Positions 1 through 5,574 are shown, counted from the first letter of the stretch. The stretch: DNA of 6,280 nucleotides from Thermoproteota archaeon (GCA_015521385.1 WAOH01000148.1:1-6280); one strand, 5' to 3'. The notes: a model not told the origin generated them from the letters alone. Program-made: numbers and translations.

Positions 1-19
1 ATCCTCCCCGATACCCTCG

Positions 20-54
20 GCCCTCCCCTAGCTCCATTAAGTGCCCGGGAGGGC
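20..54. repeat. GC-rich inverted repeat upstream of the transporter promoter
   Basis: GCCCTCCC at 20-27 is the exact reverse complement of GGGAGGGC at 47-54, with 19 bases between them. As RNA this would be an 8-bp GC-rich stem. No T-run follows directly, so it does not look like a typical archaeal terminator. It may be the 3' end of an upstream transcript, part of an RNA gene cut by the window edge, or chance in GC-rich DNA. Nothing in bases 1-110 could be assigned to a gene with confidence. Confidence 0.35.
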
Positions 55-73
55 GGTCCTATCCCGTACAATC

Positions 74-88
74 GCCATATTAAATGGC
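74..88. promoter_or_regulatory. interrupted palindrome, candidate operator
   Basis: GCCAT (74-78) and ATGGC (84-88) form perfect inverted arms around the AT-rich centre ATTAA. The site lies about 30 bases upstream of the TATA-like box of the substrate-binding protein gene. That is a position where an archaeal activator, or a dimeric Lrp/AsnC-type regulator, could bind. The sequence shows the symmetry; the regulatory role is inferred. Confidence 0.3.
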
Positions 89-110
89 TTATTGATGATA
101 TGAGGCCATA

Positions 111-126
111 ATCATTTTAAAATATA
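111..126 (+). promoter_or_regulatory. archaeal TATA-type promoter of the substrate-binding protein gene
   Basis: The AT-only run from 114 to 125 (TTTTAAAATATA at 115-126 with flanking bases) stands out from GC-rich surroundings. It lies about 26 bases upstream of position 145, the expected transcription start. That would put the palindrome at 147-162 at the very 5' end of the message. The first ten bases, ATCATTTTAA, recur exactly at 5646-5655 in front of the hisD-like gene. Confidence 0.6.
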
Positions 127-146
127 AGGGATGGTATGACCTTCAG

Positions 147-162
147 CGGGGTTTAAACCCCG
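147..162. promoter_or_regulatory. 16-base perfect palindrome next to the ribosome binding site
   Basis: CGGGGTTTAAACCCCG is a perfect palindrome between the predicted transcription start and the start codon. Its last G is the first base of the GAGGTGAT ribosome binding site. It could be a DNA operator for a dimeric regulator at the start site. It could also be an RNA hairpin (5-bp GC stem, TTTAAA loop) at the 5' end of the leader that affects stability or ribosome access. The palindrome is seen directly; the role is inferred. Confidence 0.55.
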
Positions 163-169
163 AGGTGAT
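162..169 (+). promoter_or_regulatory. ribosome binding site that fixes the ATG start at 174
   Basis: GAGGTGAT lies four bases before ATG 174. Earlier in-frame GTG 165 and ATG 168 lie inside or directly on this motif, so neither can use it. ATG 174 is therefore the best-supported start. Confidence 0.65.
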
Positions 170-173
170 GAAT

Positions 174-1565
174 ATGTCAGACAAGACGGCATACGCCCTC
201 ATGTTGATACTCCTGATTATAGGGATAGGCATCGGATGGGCGGCTGGTGGAGCTGGGGGTGGCGCCAAGACGATCACCAAGACTGTGACTGCCGGAGCTC
301 CTGGCGCTAAGACCGTAACCATAACTCAGACCGTAACGAAGGCCGGAGCGGCTGCCGCGGGCCTTAAGGGCGAGGTCCCGATAGGGGCCTTGCTGGCCCT
401 TACGGGTGGTCTCTCCTCATACGGAGAGAACAGCAAGGCCGCTCTTGAGCTGGCCGAGAAGGAGATAAACGAGTGGCTTGCTGCCAGGGGAGAGCCCTGG
501 CACATAAAGGTCTACTATGAGGACACGGCCACCGATCCGAAGACCGCCTTGGACAAGGTACAGGCTCTCCACTCAAGGGGAGTGAAGATATTCATAGGTC
601 CGATGAGCAGCGCCGAGGTCAAGGAGCTCAAGAACTACGTGGACTCCAACAAGCTGCTCCTGATCTCCCAGTCCTCCACCTCACCGAGGCTCGCGATACC
701 TGGGGACATGATATACAGGTACTGCCCCACCGACGAGATACAGGGACCCGCCAGTGCCACTGCCCTCTACCAGTTGGGAGTCAGGTACTTGGTGCAGGTA
801 TGGAGGGGCGACGAGTGGGGAACCGCTCTGGCTGAGAAGATAGACGAGGAGTTCGATAAGATACTCAAGGCCCACGGTGAGACTGGAGAGATATGGGGAG
901 CCAAGAACGGTAAGGGTATAAGGTACGACCCGCAGGCTACCGAGTTCTCCGCTGTGGTGTCTCAGCTCGACTCCATAGTGAGCCAGCTCATCCAGAAGTA
1001 CGGAGCTGACAAGGTGGGAGTATCCTTCATAGGGTTCAACGAGTATGTGCAGTTCGCGGCCGTAGCGTCTCAGTACGAGTCGCTTAAGAAGGTGCCCTGG
1101 GTCGGGTCCGACGGAACCGCCCTGCTCAGCGAGATAACCGGCAATCCGGACGCGGCCAAGTTCGCCTACGAGACCAAGTTCGTGAGCCCGATATTCGGAG
1201 CTGCCACCAAGATAAAGGAGAAGGTCAAGAACTACGTGATGAAGACTCTGGGAAGGGAGCCCGACAGCTACGCTTACGCTGCCTACGACGCTCTGTGGAC
1301 TGTTGCGGTAGCACTCGATCTGGTGGATTCCTATGACCCAGTAGCTGTCGCCAAGGTCCTGCCCACCATAGGCGAGCACTGGTACGGCGCCTCAGGAGTT
1401 ATCGTGCTCAACGAGAACGGAGACAGGGCTAGCGCGGACTACTTCTTCTACATGCCGGCCCAGGAGGGCGGTAAGTGGGTCTGGAAACTCGCTGGCACGT
1501 ACCACGCTGACTCCGGAAAGATAACTTGGAACGACTGGTTCCTCCAGCTTATAGGAAAGAGCTAA
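174..1565 (+). CDS. branched-chain amino acid-type ABC transporter substrate-binding protein, membrane-anchored
   Basis: Extracellular receptor that captures an amino acid or related solute for an ABC importer of the HAAT (Liv) family. With the ATG start it has 463 residues. Residues 5-23 form a hydrophobic segment. A Gly/Ala/Thr stalk follows to about residue 65, with an imperfect duplication (AKTITKTVT near 31, AKTVTITQTVT near 45). There is no lipobox cysteine, so an uncleaved anchor or type I signal is more likely than a lipoprotein. From about residue 67 the protein matches the type I periplasmic-binding fold (Peripla_BP_6): PIGALLALTGGLSSYGENSK opens it, then FIGPMSSAE, a SQSSTSP loop and a Tyr-rich AYAAYDALWT near the end. 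Two ATPase genes follow after a 106-base gap. The ligand cannot be read from sequence; branched-chain amino acids are the default, but the family also binds urea, amides and aromatic compounds. Confidence 0.9.
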   Translation: MSDKTAYALMLILLIIGIGIGWAAGGAGGGAKTITKTVTAGAPGAKTVTITQTVTKAGAAAAGLKGEVPIGALLALTGGLSSYGENSKAALELAEKEINEWLAARGEPWHIKVYYEDTATDPKTALDKVQALHSRGVKIFIGPMSSAEVKELKNYVDSNKLLLISQSSTSPRLAIPGDMIYRYCPTDEIQGPASATALYQLGVRYLVQVWRGDEWGTALAEKIDEEFDKILKAHGETGEIWGAKNGKGIRYDPQATEFSAVVSQLDSIVSQLIQKYGADKVGVSFIGFNEYVQFAAVASQYESLKKVPWVGSDGTALLSEITGNPDAAKFAYETKFVSPIFGAATKIKEKVKNYVMKTLGREPDSYAYAAYDALWTVAVALDLVDSYDPVAVAKVLPTIGEHWYGASGVIVLNENGDRASADYFFYMPAQEGGKWVWKLAGTYHADSGKITWNDWFLQLIGKS

Positions 1566-1584
1566 ACCTCTGAAAACCTCCCCC

Positions 1585-1593
1585 TTTCTTTTT
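1585..1593 (+). terminator. T-rich termination signal after the substrate-binding protein gene
   Basis: TTTCTTTTT lies about 20 bases after the TAA stop. Archaeal RNA polymerase terminates at oligo-T stretches in the non-template strand without needing a hairpin. This could partly uncouple the abundant binding protein from the ATPase genes downstream. Confidence 0.5.
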
Positions 1594-1609
1594 ACGGCTG
1601 TTCGACCAG

Positions 1610-1627
1610 TTTCCTCCTTTGAGGAAA
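1610..1627. repeat. 7-bp inverted repeat abutting the livG promoter
   Basis: TTTCCTC (1610-1616) and GAGGAAA (1621-1627) are perfect inverted arms around a four-base CTTT loop. The right arm runs into the TATA-like box (about 1629-1640) and covers the expected TFB recognition element. It could be an operator over that element. As RNA it could be a hairpin followed by TTTATTTT that stops or stabilises the upstream message. Confidence 0.45.
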
Positions 1628-1628
1628 G

Positions 1629-1640
1629 CATTTATTTTAA
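1629..1640 (+). promoter_or_regulatory. TATA-type promoter of the ATPase gene pair
   Basis: CATTTATTTTAA is centred about 26 bases upstream of position 1661, where the ribosome binding site begins. Transcription would therefore start with a leader of about ten bases. The geometry matches the other promoters in the window. Confidence 0.55.
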
Positions 1641-1660
1641 TCAAGTGAGCACGGGATGAG

Positions 1661-1666
1661 AGGTGG
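1661..1666 (+). promoter_or_regulatory. ribosome binding site selecting TTG 1672
   Basis: AGGTGG is followed by five bases and then TTG 1672. The in-frame GTG at 1663 lies inside the motif and could only be used on a leaderless message. The arrangement nearly copies the one in front of the aminotransferase gene (AGGTGG, four bases, TTG 3267). Confidence 0.55.
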
Positions 1667-1671
1667 TACTC

Positions 1672-2439
1672 TTGGCCGAAAGCAAAGAGGACTACATACT
1701 GATCACTGAGAACTTGACCAAGAGGTTCGGAGGGCTTGTGGCCGTGAACAATGTCTCCTTGAAGGTGAAAAGGAACTCGATGACTATGTTGATGGGTCCC
1801 AACGGGGCAGGGAAATCCACCTTCGTCAACACATGCACAGGCGTGCTTAAGCCGGATGGGGGCAGGGTGATATTCGATGGCATGGATATCACGGGGTGGC
1901 CTCCGCACAAGGTCTATAGGGCTGGCTTCGTTAGGACGTTCCAGATACCAGCTCCGTTCCTCAGGCTCACCGTGCTGGAGAACGTACTAGCAGCGATGAG
2001 CCACTCGGGGGAGAGCCCCCTGAGGGCGCCGATAAGGTCTCTCTGGATAGAGGAAGAGGAGGAGAAGGTCAAGAGGGCATTTGAGATTCTGAGGCATGTC
2101 GGACTGGAGGATCACTGGGACAAGCTAGCTGTTACCTTGGGAGGAGGGCAGCTGAAGATGCTGGAGGTGTCTAGGGCCTTAGCGACGGGGGCTAAGCTCA
2201 TAGCTCTCGATGAGCCGATAGGTGGGGTGGACCCCGCCTACGCTGGCGAGATCTTGACCTATGTTAGTAACCTGAGGAAGCAATGGGATGTGAGCTTCCT
2301 CCTCATAGAGCACAGGATAGATATAGCCCTACCATTCGCAGACTACGTTTACGTGCTCGATAGAGGAACCCTGATAGCTGAAGGGCTGCCTGATGAGGTA
2401 GCCAATAACCCCAAGGTGATAGAGATCTATATAGGGTAG
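1672..2439 (+). CDS. livG: LivG-type ABC transporter ATP-binding protein
   Basis: Cytoplasmic ATPase subunit that powers an amino acid importer of the HAAT family, expected to pair with the LivF-like protein encoded next. With the TTG start it has 255 residues, normal for LivG. Visible motifs in order: Walker A GPNGAGKST at 42-50, Q-loop glutamine in RTFQIPAPF near 91, signature LGGGQ at 156-160, Walker B LIALDE at 176-181, D-loop GGVDP, and switch histidine 214 in LIEHR. The AGFVRTFQ stretch and the C-terminal VIEIYIG are typical of LivG. One deviation is a signature serine replaced by glycine (LGGGQ for LSGGQ). The gene ends 11 bases before livF, so the two form an operon. Family and role are clear; the transported substrate is not. 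Confidence 0.88.
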   Translation: MAESKEDYILITENLTKRFGGLVAVNNVSLKVKRNSMTMLMGPNGAGKSTFVNTCTGVLKPDGGRVIFDGMDITGWPPHKVYRAGFVRTFQIPAPFLRLTVLENVLAAMSHSGESPLRAPIRSLWIEEEEEKVKRAFEILRHVGLEDHWDKLAVTLGGGQLKMLEVSRALATGAKLIALDEPIGGVDPAYAGEILTYVSNLRKQWDVSFLLIEHRIDIALPFADYVYVLDRGTLIAEGLPDEVANNPKVIEIYIG

Positions 2440-2447
2440 GAGGTGAT
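2439..2447 (+). promoter_or_regulatory. strong ribosome binding site of livF, overlapping the livG stop
   Basis: GGAGGTGAT begins on the last base of the livG TAG stop and ends three bases before ATG 2451. It is the strongest Shine-Dalgarno match in the window and suits translation of an internal gene in a two-gene message. Confidence 0.75.
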
Positions 2448-2450
2448 TTC

Positions 2451-3167
2451 ATGGCTGTGTTAGAAACGAAGGGTCTGTACTCCGGCTATGGAAAGCTGGA
2501 GGTTCTGTTTGACATAAACTTCGAGGTCAGGGAGGGGGAGATCACCGTAGTCGTGGGCCCCAATGGGGCAGGCAAGACCACGCTCCTCAACAGCATCATG
2601 GGGATAGCTACCATACACAAGGGCCAAGTCATATTCGAGGGGCAGGATGTCACAAAGGTGCCTGCTTACAAGAAGGCTAGGATGGGGATCGCTTACTTAC
2701 CCCAGCTGGGCAACGTTGCATCGGGGTTAAGCGTTGAGGAGAACCTGAAGATAGCGGGCTACCTGCTTCCTAGGGAGGAGGTTCCTGAGAGGATTGAGGA
2801 GATTCTCGACATGTTCCCCAGGCTGAGGGAGTTCAGGAAGAGGAAGGCAGGGACCTTGAGCGGCGGAGAGAGGAGGATGCTCGCCATTGGTATGGCCCTC
2901 ATGAGGAGGCCTAAGGTCCTGATGCTGGATGAGATGACTACTGACCTTGCACCCATACTGGTGAAGCAGGTCCTGAACAAGATAGTCGAGCTGAGGGATG
3001 AGCATCACCAAACTATAGTGATGGTCGAACAGCACGCGAAGAGGGCTCTCGAGATAGGCGATAGGGGATATCTACTGGTCAGCGGCACCATGAGATATGA
3101 AGGAAATGCTAGGGAGCTTCTGGAACACCCGCAGTTCGCTAAGCTCTATCTGGGGATAATAAAGTAA
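2451..3167 (+). CDS. livF: LivF-type ABC transporter ATP-binding protein
   Basis: Second ATPase of the amino acid importer, expected to form a heterodimer with the LivG-like protein under the permeases. It has 238 residues, the usual LivF size. Motifs: Walker A GPNGAGKTT at 36-44, Q-loop in AYLPQLGNVASGLSVEENL near residue 85, signature LSGGE at 136-140, Walker B VLMLDE at 156-161, then TTDLAP, then VEQH at 192-195. LivF proteins typically carry VEQN where other ABC ATPases have the switch histidine, so this protein has the family form with Asn replaced by His. The residue after the catalytic glutamate 161 is methionine (DEM) where proline (DEP) is usual. The C-terminus HPQFAKLYLG is characteristic of LivF. 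The gene is co-transcribed with livG. No distinct terminator is visible directly after it. Confidence 0.9.
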   Translation: MAVLETKGLYSGYGKLEVLFDINFEVREGEITVVVGPNGAGKTTLLNSIMGIATIHKGQVIFEGQDVTKVPAYKKARMGIAYLPQLGNVASGLSVEENLKIAGYLLPREEVPERIEEILDMFPRLREFRKRKAGTLSGGERRMLAIGMALMRRPKVLMLDEMTTDLAPILVKQVLNKIVELRDEHHQTIVMVEQHAKRALEIGDRGYLLVSGTMRYEGNARELLEHPQFAKLYLGIIK

Positions 3168-3225
3168 AGGGAGCCAATCCCCCTCACTATTTCCCATACT
3201 TTACAGGTCGACTCAGCCCGAGGTT

Positions 3226-3236
3226 ACATTTATCAC
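3226..3236 (+). promoter_or_regulatory. TATA-type promoter of the aminotransferase gene
   Basis: The AT-rich ACATTTATCAC sits about 26 bases ahead of position 3257, where the AGGTGG ribosome binding site starts. The predicted leader is about ten bases. This suggests the aminotransferase has its own transcript, although read-through from livF is possible because no clear terminator lies in the 99-base gap. Confidence 0.5.
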
Positions 3237-3256
3237 TAATCCTACTGGGCTTTCTC

Positions 3257-3262
3257 AGGTGG
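3257..3262 (+). promoter_or_regulatory. ribosome binding site supporting TTG 3267
   Basis: AGGTGG is followed by TATT and then TTG 3267. No in-frame ATG or GTG start lies nearby, and the protein family alignment begins within a few residues of this point, so the TTG start is well supported. Confidence 0.65.
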
Positions 3263-3266
3263 TATT

Positions 3267-4544
3267 TTGAGTGTTGAGGATGGGAGGGCCTACCTCCAGA
3301 GTGCATACCCAATAATATACCCGATTGTGTTGGAAAGGGCCAAGGGAATTGAGATCTGGGATGTGGATGGTAACAAGTATCTCGACTTCTTCTCGGGATT
3401 CGGAGTTATTAACTACGGTCATTCCCATCCCAAGATCGTTAACGCCGTGAAGGAACAGATGGAGAAGATCGCCCACATAGGCATGATCTACTACAACGTC
3501 CCCGCGCTCGAGCTCGCCAAGAAGCTCGCGGAGATAGCTCCCGGTGACCTGAAGAAGACGTACTACGCTAACAGCGGGACCGAGGCTGTGGAAGGCGCGA
3601 TAAAGCTGGCCAAGAAGTACTCGGTGAAGGTCCAAGGCAAGACCGGCGCTTACGTCATAGCCTTCGACTTCGCGTTCCACGGTAGAGGGGCTCTGACCCT
3701 CACGCTCACCCATGAGAGGAAGTATAAGAGGCATTTAGGCCACTTCGCCAACTACCCCGGTGTCGTGCACCTTCCCTCTCCCTATTGCTTCCGGTTCCCC
3801 GGTGACGTGGAGACCTGCAAGAGCTACACCTTGGAGAAGGTGGACGAGTACATAAGGTACCACCTGGGCTCGGAGAACGTAGCTGCCATCATAATGGAGC
3901 CTGTGATGGGCGAGGGAGGAATAATAGTTCCACCCGACGGGTGGTTGAAGGAGCTCGAGAAGATAGCTAGGGAGAACGACGTGCTCCTGATAATGGACGA
4001 GGTGCAGAGCGGCTTCGGGAGGACGGGCAAGATATTCGCCCACGAGTGGGAGGATGTAAGGGCAGATATAATGACCATGGGCAAGGCCCTGGGAGCTGGG
4101 CTCCCGCTGGCCGGCACCATGACGACGGAAGAGGTAGATAAAGCCTGGGAGCCCGGAGACCACAACGTGACATTCTCCGGGAATCCGGTCGCATGCGCGG
4201 CGGGACTCGCTGGGATAGAGGTGATGCTCGAGGAGAAGCTGCACGAGAACGCCCATAAGGTGGGAGAGTTCATAATGAAGAAGCTCAGGGACGCCTCCCT
4301 TCCGGCCATAGGCGAGGTGAGAGGGAGGGGGCTCTTCATAGGGATCGAGCTCGTCAAGGATGGGAAGAAACCGGATTCGGAACTCACCAAGAAGGTCAAG
4401 GAGGGCATGTTCAGGAAGGGCTACATAATCGGGACCGGCGGGATGTTCGGAAACGTGGTGAGGATCGAGCCCCCGCTCACGGTGACCATGGATCAGGCCG
4501 ATAAGATGACTGATGACCTCATAGATGTAATCAAGTCCTCCTGA
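3267..4544 (+). CDS. class III PLP-dependent aminotransferase (GABA/ornithine aminotransferase or amino acid racemase type)
   Basis: PLP enzyme of fold type I, 425 residues, full length and cytoplasmic. Expected landmarks are present: IWDVDGNKYLDFFSGFGV near 30-47, GHSHPKIVNAV near 51-61, the phosphate-binding NSGTEAVEGAIKLA at 102-115, FHGRGALTLTLT at 137-148, Glu211 in MEPVMGEGG, Asp244 in MDEVQSGFGRTG (pairs with the pyridine nitrogen), the Schiff-base lysine 273 in MGKALGAGLPLAG, and Thr302 in VTFSGNPVACAAG. Family members in archaea include omega-aminotransferases acting on ornithine, lysine or GABA, as well as amino acid racemases (described in Pyrococcus and Thermococcus). These share the same motifs, so the activity cannot be settled by eye. 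It sits directly after an amino acid importer, which suggests it processes an imported amino acid. The TTG start is set by AGGTGG. Confidence 0.87.
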   Translation: MSVEDGRAYLQSAYPIIYPIVLERAKGIEIWDVDGNKYLDFFSGFGVINYGHSHPKIVNAVKEQMEKIAHIGMIYYNVPALELAKKLAEIAPGDLKKTYYANSGTEAVEGAIKLAKKYSVKVQGKTGAYVIAFDFAFHGRGALTLTLTHERKYKRHLGHFANYPGVVHLPSPYCFRFPGDVETCKSYTLEKVDEYIRYHLGSENVAAIIMEPVMGEGGIIVPPDGWLKELEKIARENDVLLIMDEVQSGFGRTGKIFAHEWEDVRADIMTMGKALGAGLPLAGTMTTEEVDKAWEPGDHNVTFSGNPVACAAGLAGIEVMLEEKLHENAHKVGEFIMKKLRDASLPAIGEVRGRGLFIGIELVKDGKKPDSELTKKVKEGMFRKGYIIGTGGMFGNVVRIEPPLTVTMDQADKMTDDLIDVIKSS

Positions 4545-4555
4545 GCACCTCACAC

Positions 4556-4567
4556 ATTATTATTTTT
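4556..4567 (+). promoter_or_regulatory. combined terminator T-run and TATA-like promoter
   Basis: ATTATTATTTTT lies 12 bases after the aminotransferase stop. The five-T run (4563-4567) can end that transcript. The whole AT block is centred about 25 bases before 4587, where a short-leader or leaderless epimerase transcript would begin. One stretch could thus serve both genes. Confidence 0.5.
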
Positions 4568-4584
4568 CCCGCTGGACGGACTTC

Positions 4585-4589
4585 GGGTG
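4585..4589 (+). promoter_or_regulatory. weak ribosome binding site for TTG 4596
   Basis: GGGTG ends six bases before TTG 4596. The in-frame GTG 4587 lies inside the motif. It would be the start only if the message is leaderless, which the TATA distance also allows. Confidence 0.4.
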
Positions 4590-4595
4590 CTTCCG

Positions 4596-5525
4596 TTGAG
4601 GGCTGTTGTGACGGGAGGAGCGGGCTTTATTGGTAGCAACCTGACGGCGAAGCTCCTGAAGGACGGAGCTGAGGTAGTGGTCATCGATAACTTCATGACC
4701 GGATCGAGGGAGGTAGCCAACCTCCTCAGGGAGAGGGGTGCAACCCTTCTGGAGGGGACCTCCTCGTCAATCAGGGAGTTGACGCCTGTCGATGTCGTCT
4801 TCCACCTAGGCATTCCCTCATCGAGCCCAATGTACCGCGAGAACCCTTCCCTCTTATCACTCGCAGTAGAGGATGCCATCGCCATCTTCGAATATGCTAG
4901 GGAATCAGGCGCCAAAGTCGTTTACGCGTCAACATCCTCCCTTTACAACGGGAACGAACCACCATTCACCGAAGACATGCCCGTTTTCCCGACCGACTTC
5001 TACACGGAGGGGAGGTACTGGATAGAGAGGCTGGCCAAGGTTTACCACGAGCTACACGGGGTGGAAAGCGTTGGCCTGAGACTGTTCAGCGTCTACGGGC
5101 CTAACGAGAGGCCCAAGGGTTCGTTCGCAAACGTGGCCTCTCAGATGGTGTGGGCGGCTCTAGAGGGCAGACCCTTCGTGATATACGGTGATGGAAGGCA
5201 GACCAGGGATTTCATCTACGTTACAGACGTTGTTGAGGCCTTCTTGCTGGCTTGGGAGAGGGGCGGGGGTTGCGAGGTGTACAACGTCGGTACTGGGAGG
5301 GAGACGTCGTTCAACGAGCTGGCTGAACTGATAAGGAAGCTGGGCCTCGACCTGAAGCTGGAGTACAGGGAGAACCCGATAAAAAACTACGTTTACAGGA
5401 CGCTCGCTGACACGAAGAAGGTCGAGCGCGATCTAGGGTTCAAGTACGAGGTAGAGTTGGAGGAGGGTTTGAGGAAGATCATAGAAGCCTATAAAGAGGG
5501 AGGCCTGATCCTCGCCTATCAATGA
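4596..5525 (+). CDS. NAD-dependent epimerase/dehydratase family protein (extended SDR) with YxxxR active site
   Basis: Extended short-chain dehydrogenase/reductase, 309 residues from TTG 4596, or 312 from GTG 4587. The TTG start places MRAVVTGGAGFIGSN at the N-terminus, as usual for the family. Visible: the dinucleotide motif GGAGFIG at 7-13, Asp31 in VIDNF for the adenosine ribose, YASTSSLY at 110-117 with the catalytic Ser/Thr, Tyr136, LRLFSVYGPNERPKG near 161-175, and RDFIYVTDVVEAF at 204-216 in the sugar-binding half. Such proteins usually act on nucleotide sugars (4-epimerases such as GalE, dehydratases, decarboxylases). The unusual point is Tyr136-Thr-Glu-Gly-Arg140: the lysine of the YxxxK motif is arginine (codon AGG at 5013-5015). 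Family assignment is secure; the reaction and substrate are unknown, and catalysis may be altered. It has its own promoter and no functional tie to its neighbours. Confidence 0.85.
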   Translation: MRAVVTGGAGFIGSNLTAKLLKDGAEVVVIDNFMTGSREVANLLRERGATLLEGTSSSIRELTPVDVVFHLGIPSSSPMYRENPSLLSLAVEDAIAIFEYARESGAKVVYASTSSLYNGNEPPFTEDMPVFPTDFYTEGRYWIERLAKVYHELHGVESVGLRLFSVYGPNERPKGSFANVASQMVWAALEGRPFVIYGDGRQTRDFIYVTDVVEAFLLAWERGGGCEVYNVGTGRETSFNELAELIRKLGLDLKLEYRENPIKNYVYRTLADTKKVERDLGFKYEVELEEGLRKIIEAYKEGGLILAYQ

Positions 5526-5536
5526 GCGGGATTCGG

Positions 5537-5574
5537 ACCCGTCCGTGCTCTACGGGTGGGGGGTCGATTACCCC
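5537..5574. repeat. two consecutive inverted repeats downstream of the epimerase gene
   Basis: ACCCGT (5537-5542) pairs with ACGGGT (5552-5557) across nine bases. GGGG (5560-5563) can pair with CCCC (5571-5574) across seven. A T5 run follows at 5586-5590. Together they may form the structured 3' end of the epimerase message. A tRNA-like T-arm reading on the reverse strand was considered and dismissed. Confidence 0.35.

Noticed and set aside
1..37. Reverse-strand ATG at 37 reading to the left edge, a possible divergent gene with a TATA-like box near 78-86
   Set aside because: Only 12 codons are visible (Gly/Arg-rich), no ribosome binding site, and the surrounding GC-rich inverted repeat explains the sequence as well.
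92..98. C-box-like TTGATGA for a C/D guide RNA
   Set aside because: The first base is not a purine and no D box (CTGA) follows at a suitable distance.
1..111. Plus-strand frame open from the window edge to TAA 109-111, possibly the end of an upstream gene
   Set aside because: The stretch is Pro-rich, uses codons uncommon in the neighbouring genes (CGG, TTA, AGT), and its stop would lie right at the promoter. It is too short to judge without upstream sequence.
1549..1908. Reverse-strand frames over the binding protein/livG junction
   Set aside because: They cover a promoter region and the Walker A coding sequence; composition is shadow-like and no family resemblance is seen.
3215..3251. AGCCC/GGGCT 5-base arms around the aminotransferase TATA box
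   Set aside because: Short arms 27 bases apart are readily expected by chance.
3735..4553. Long reverse-strand open frame (272 codons) across the aminotransferase gene, and a similar one at 681-1379 across the binding protein gene
   Set aside because: Both lie opposite strongly conserved proteins, have no recognisable motifs, no credible ribosome binding site, and arise from the codon bias of the sense gene.
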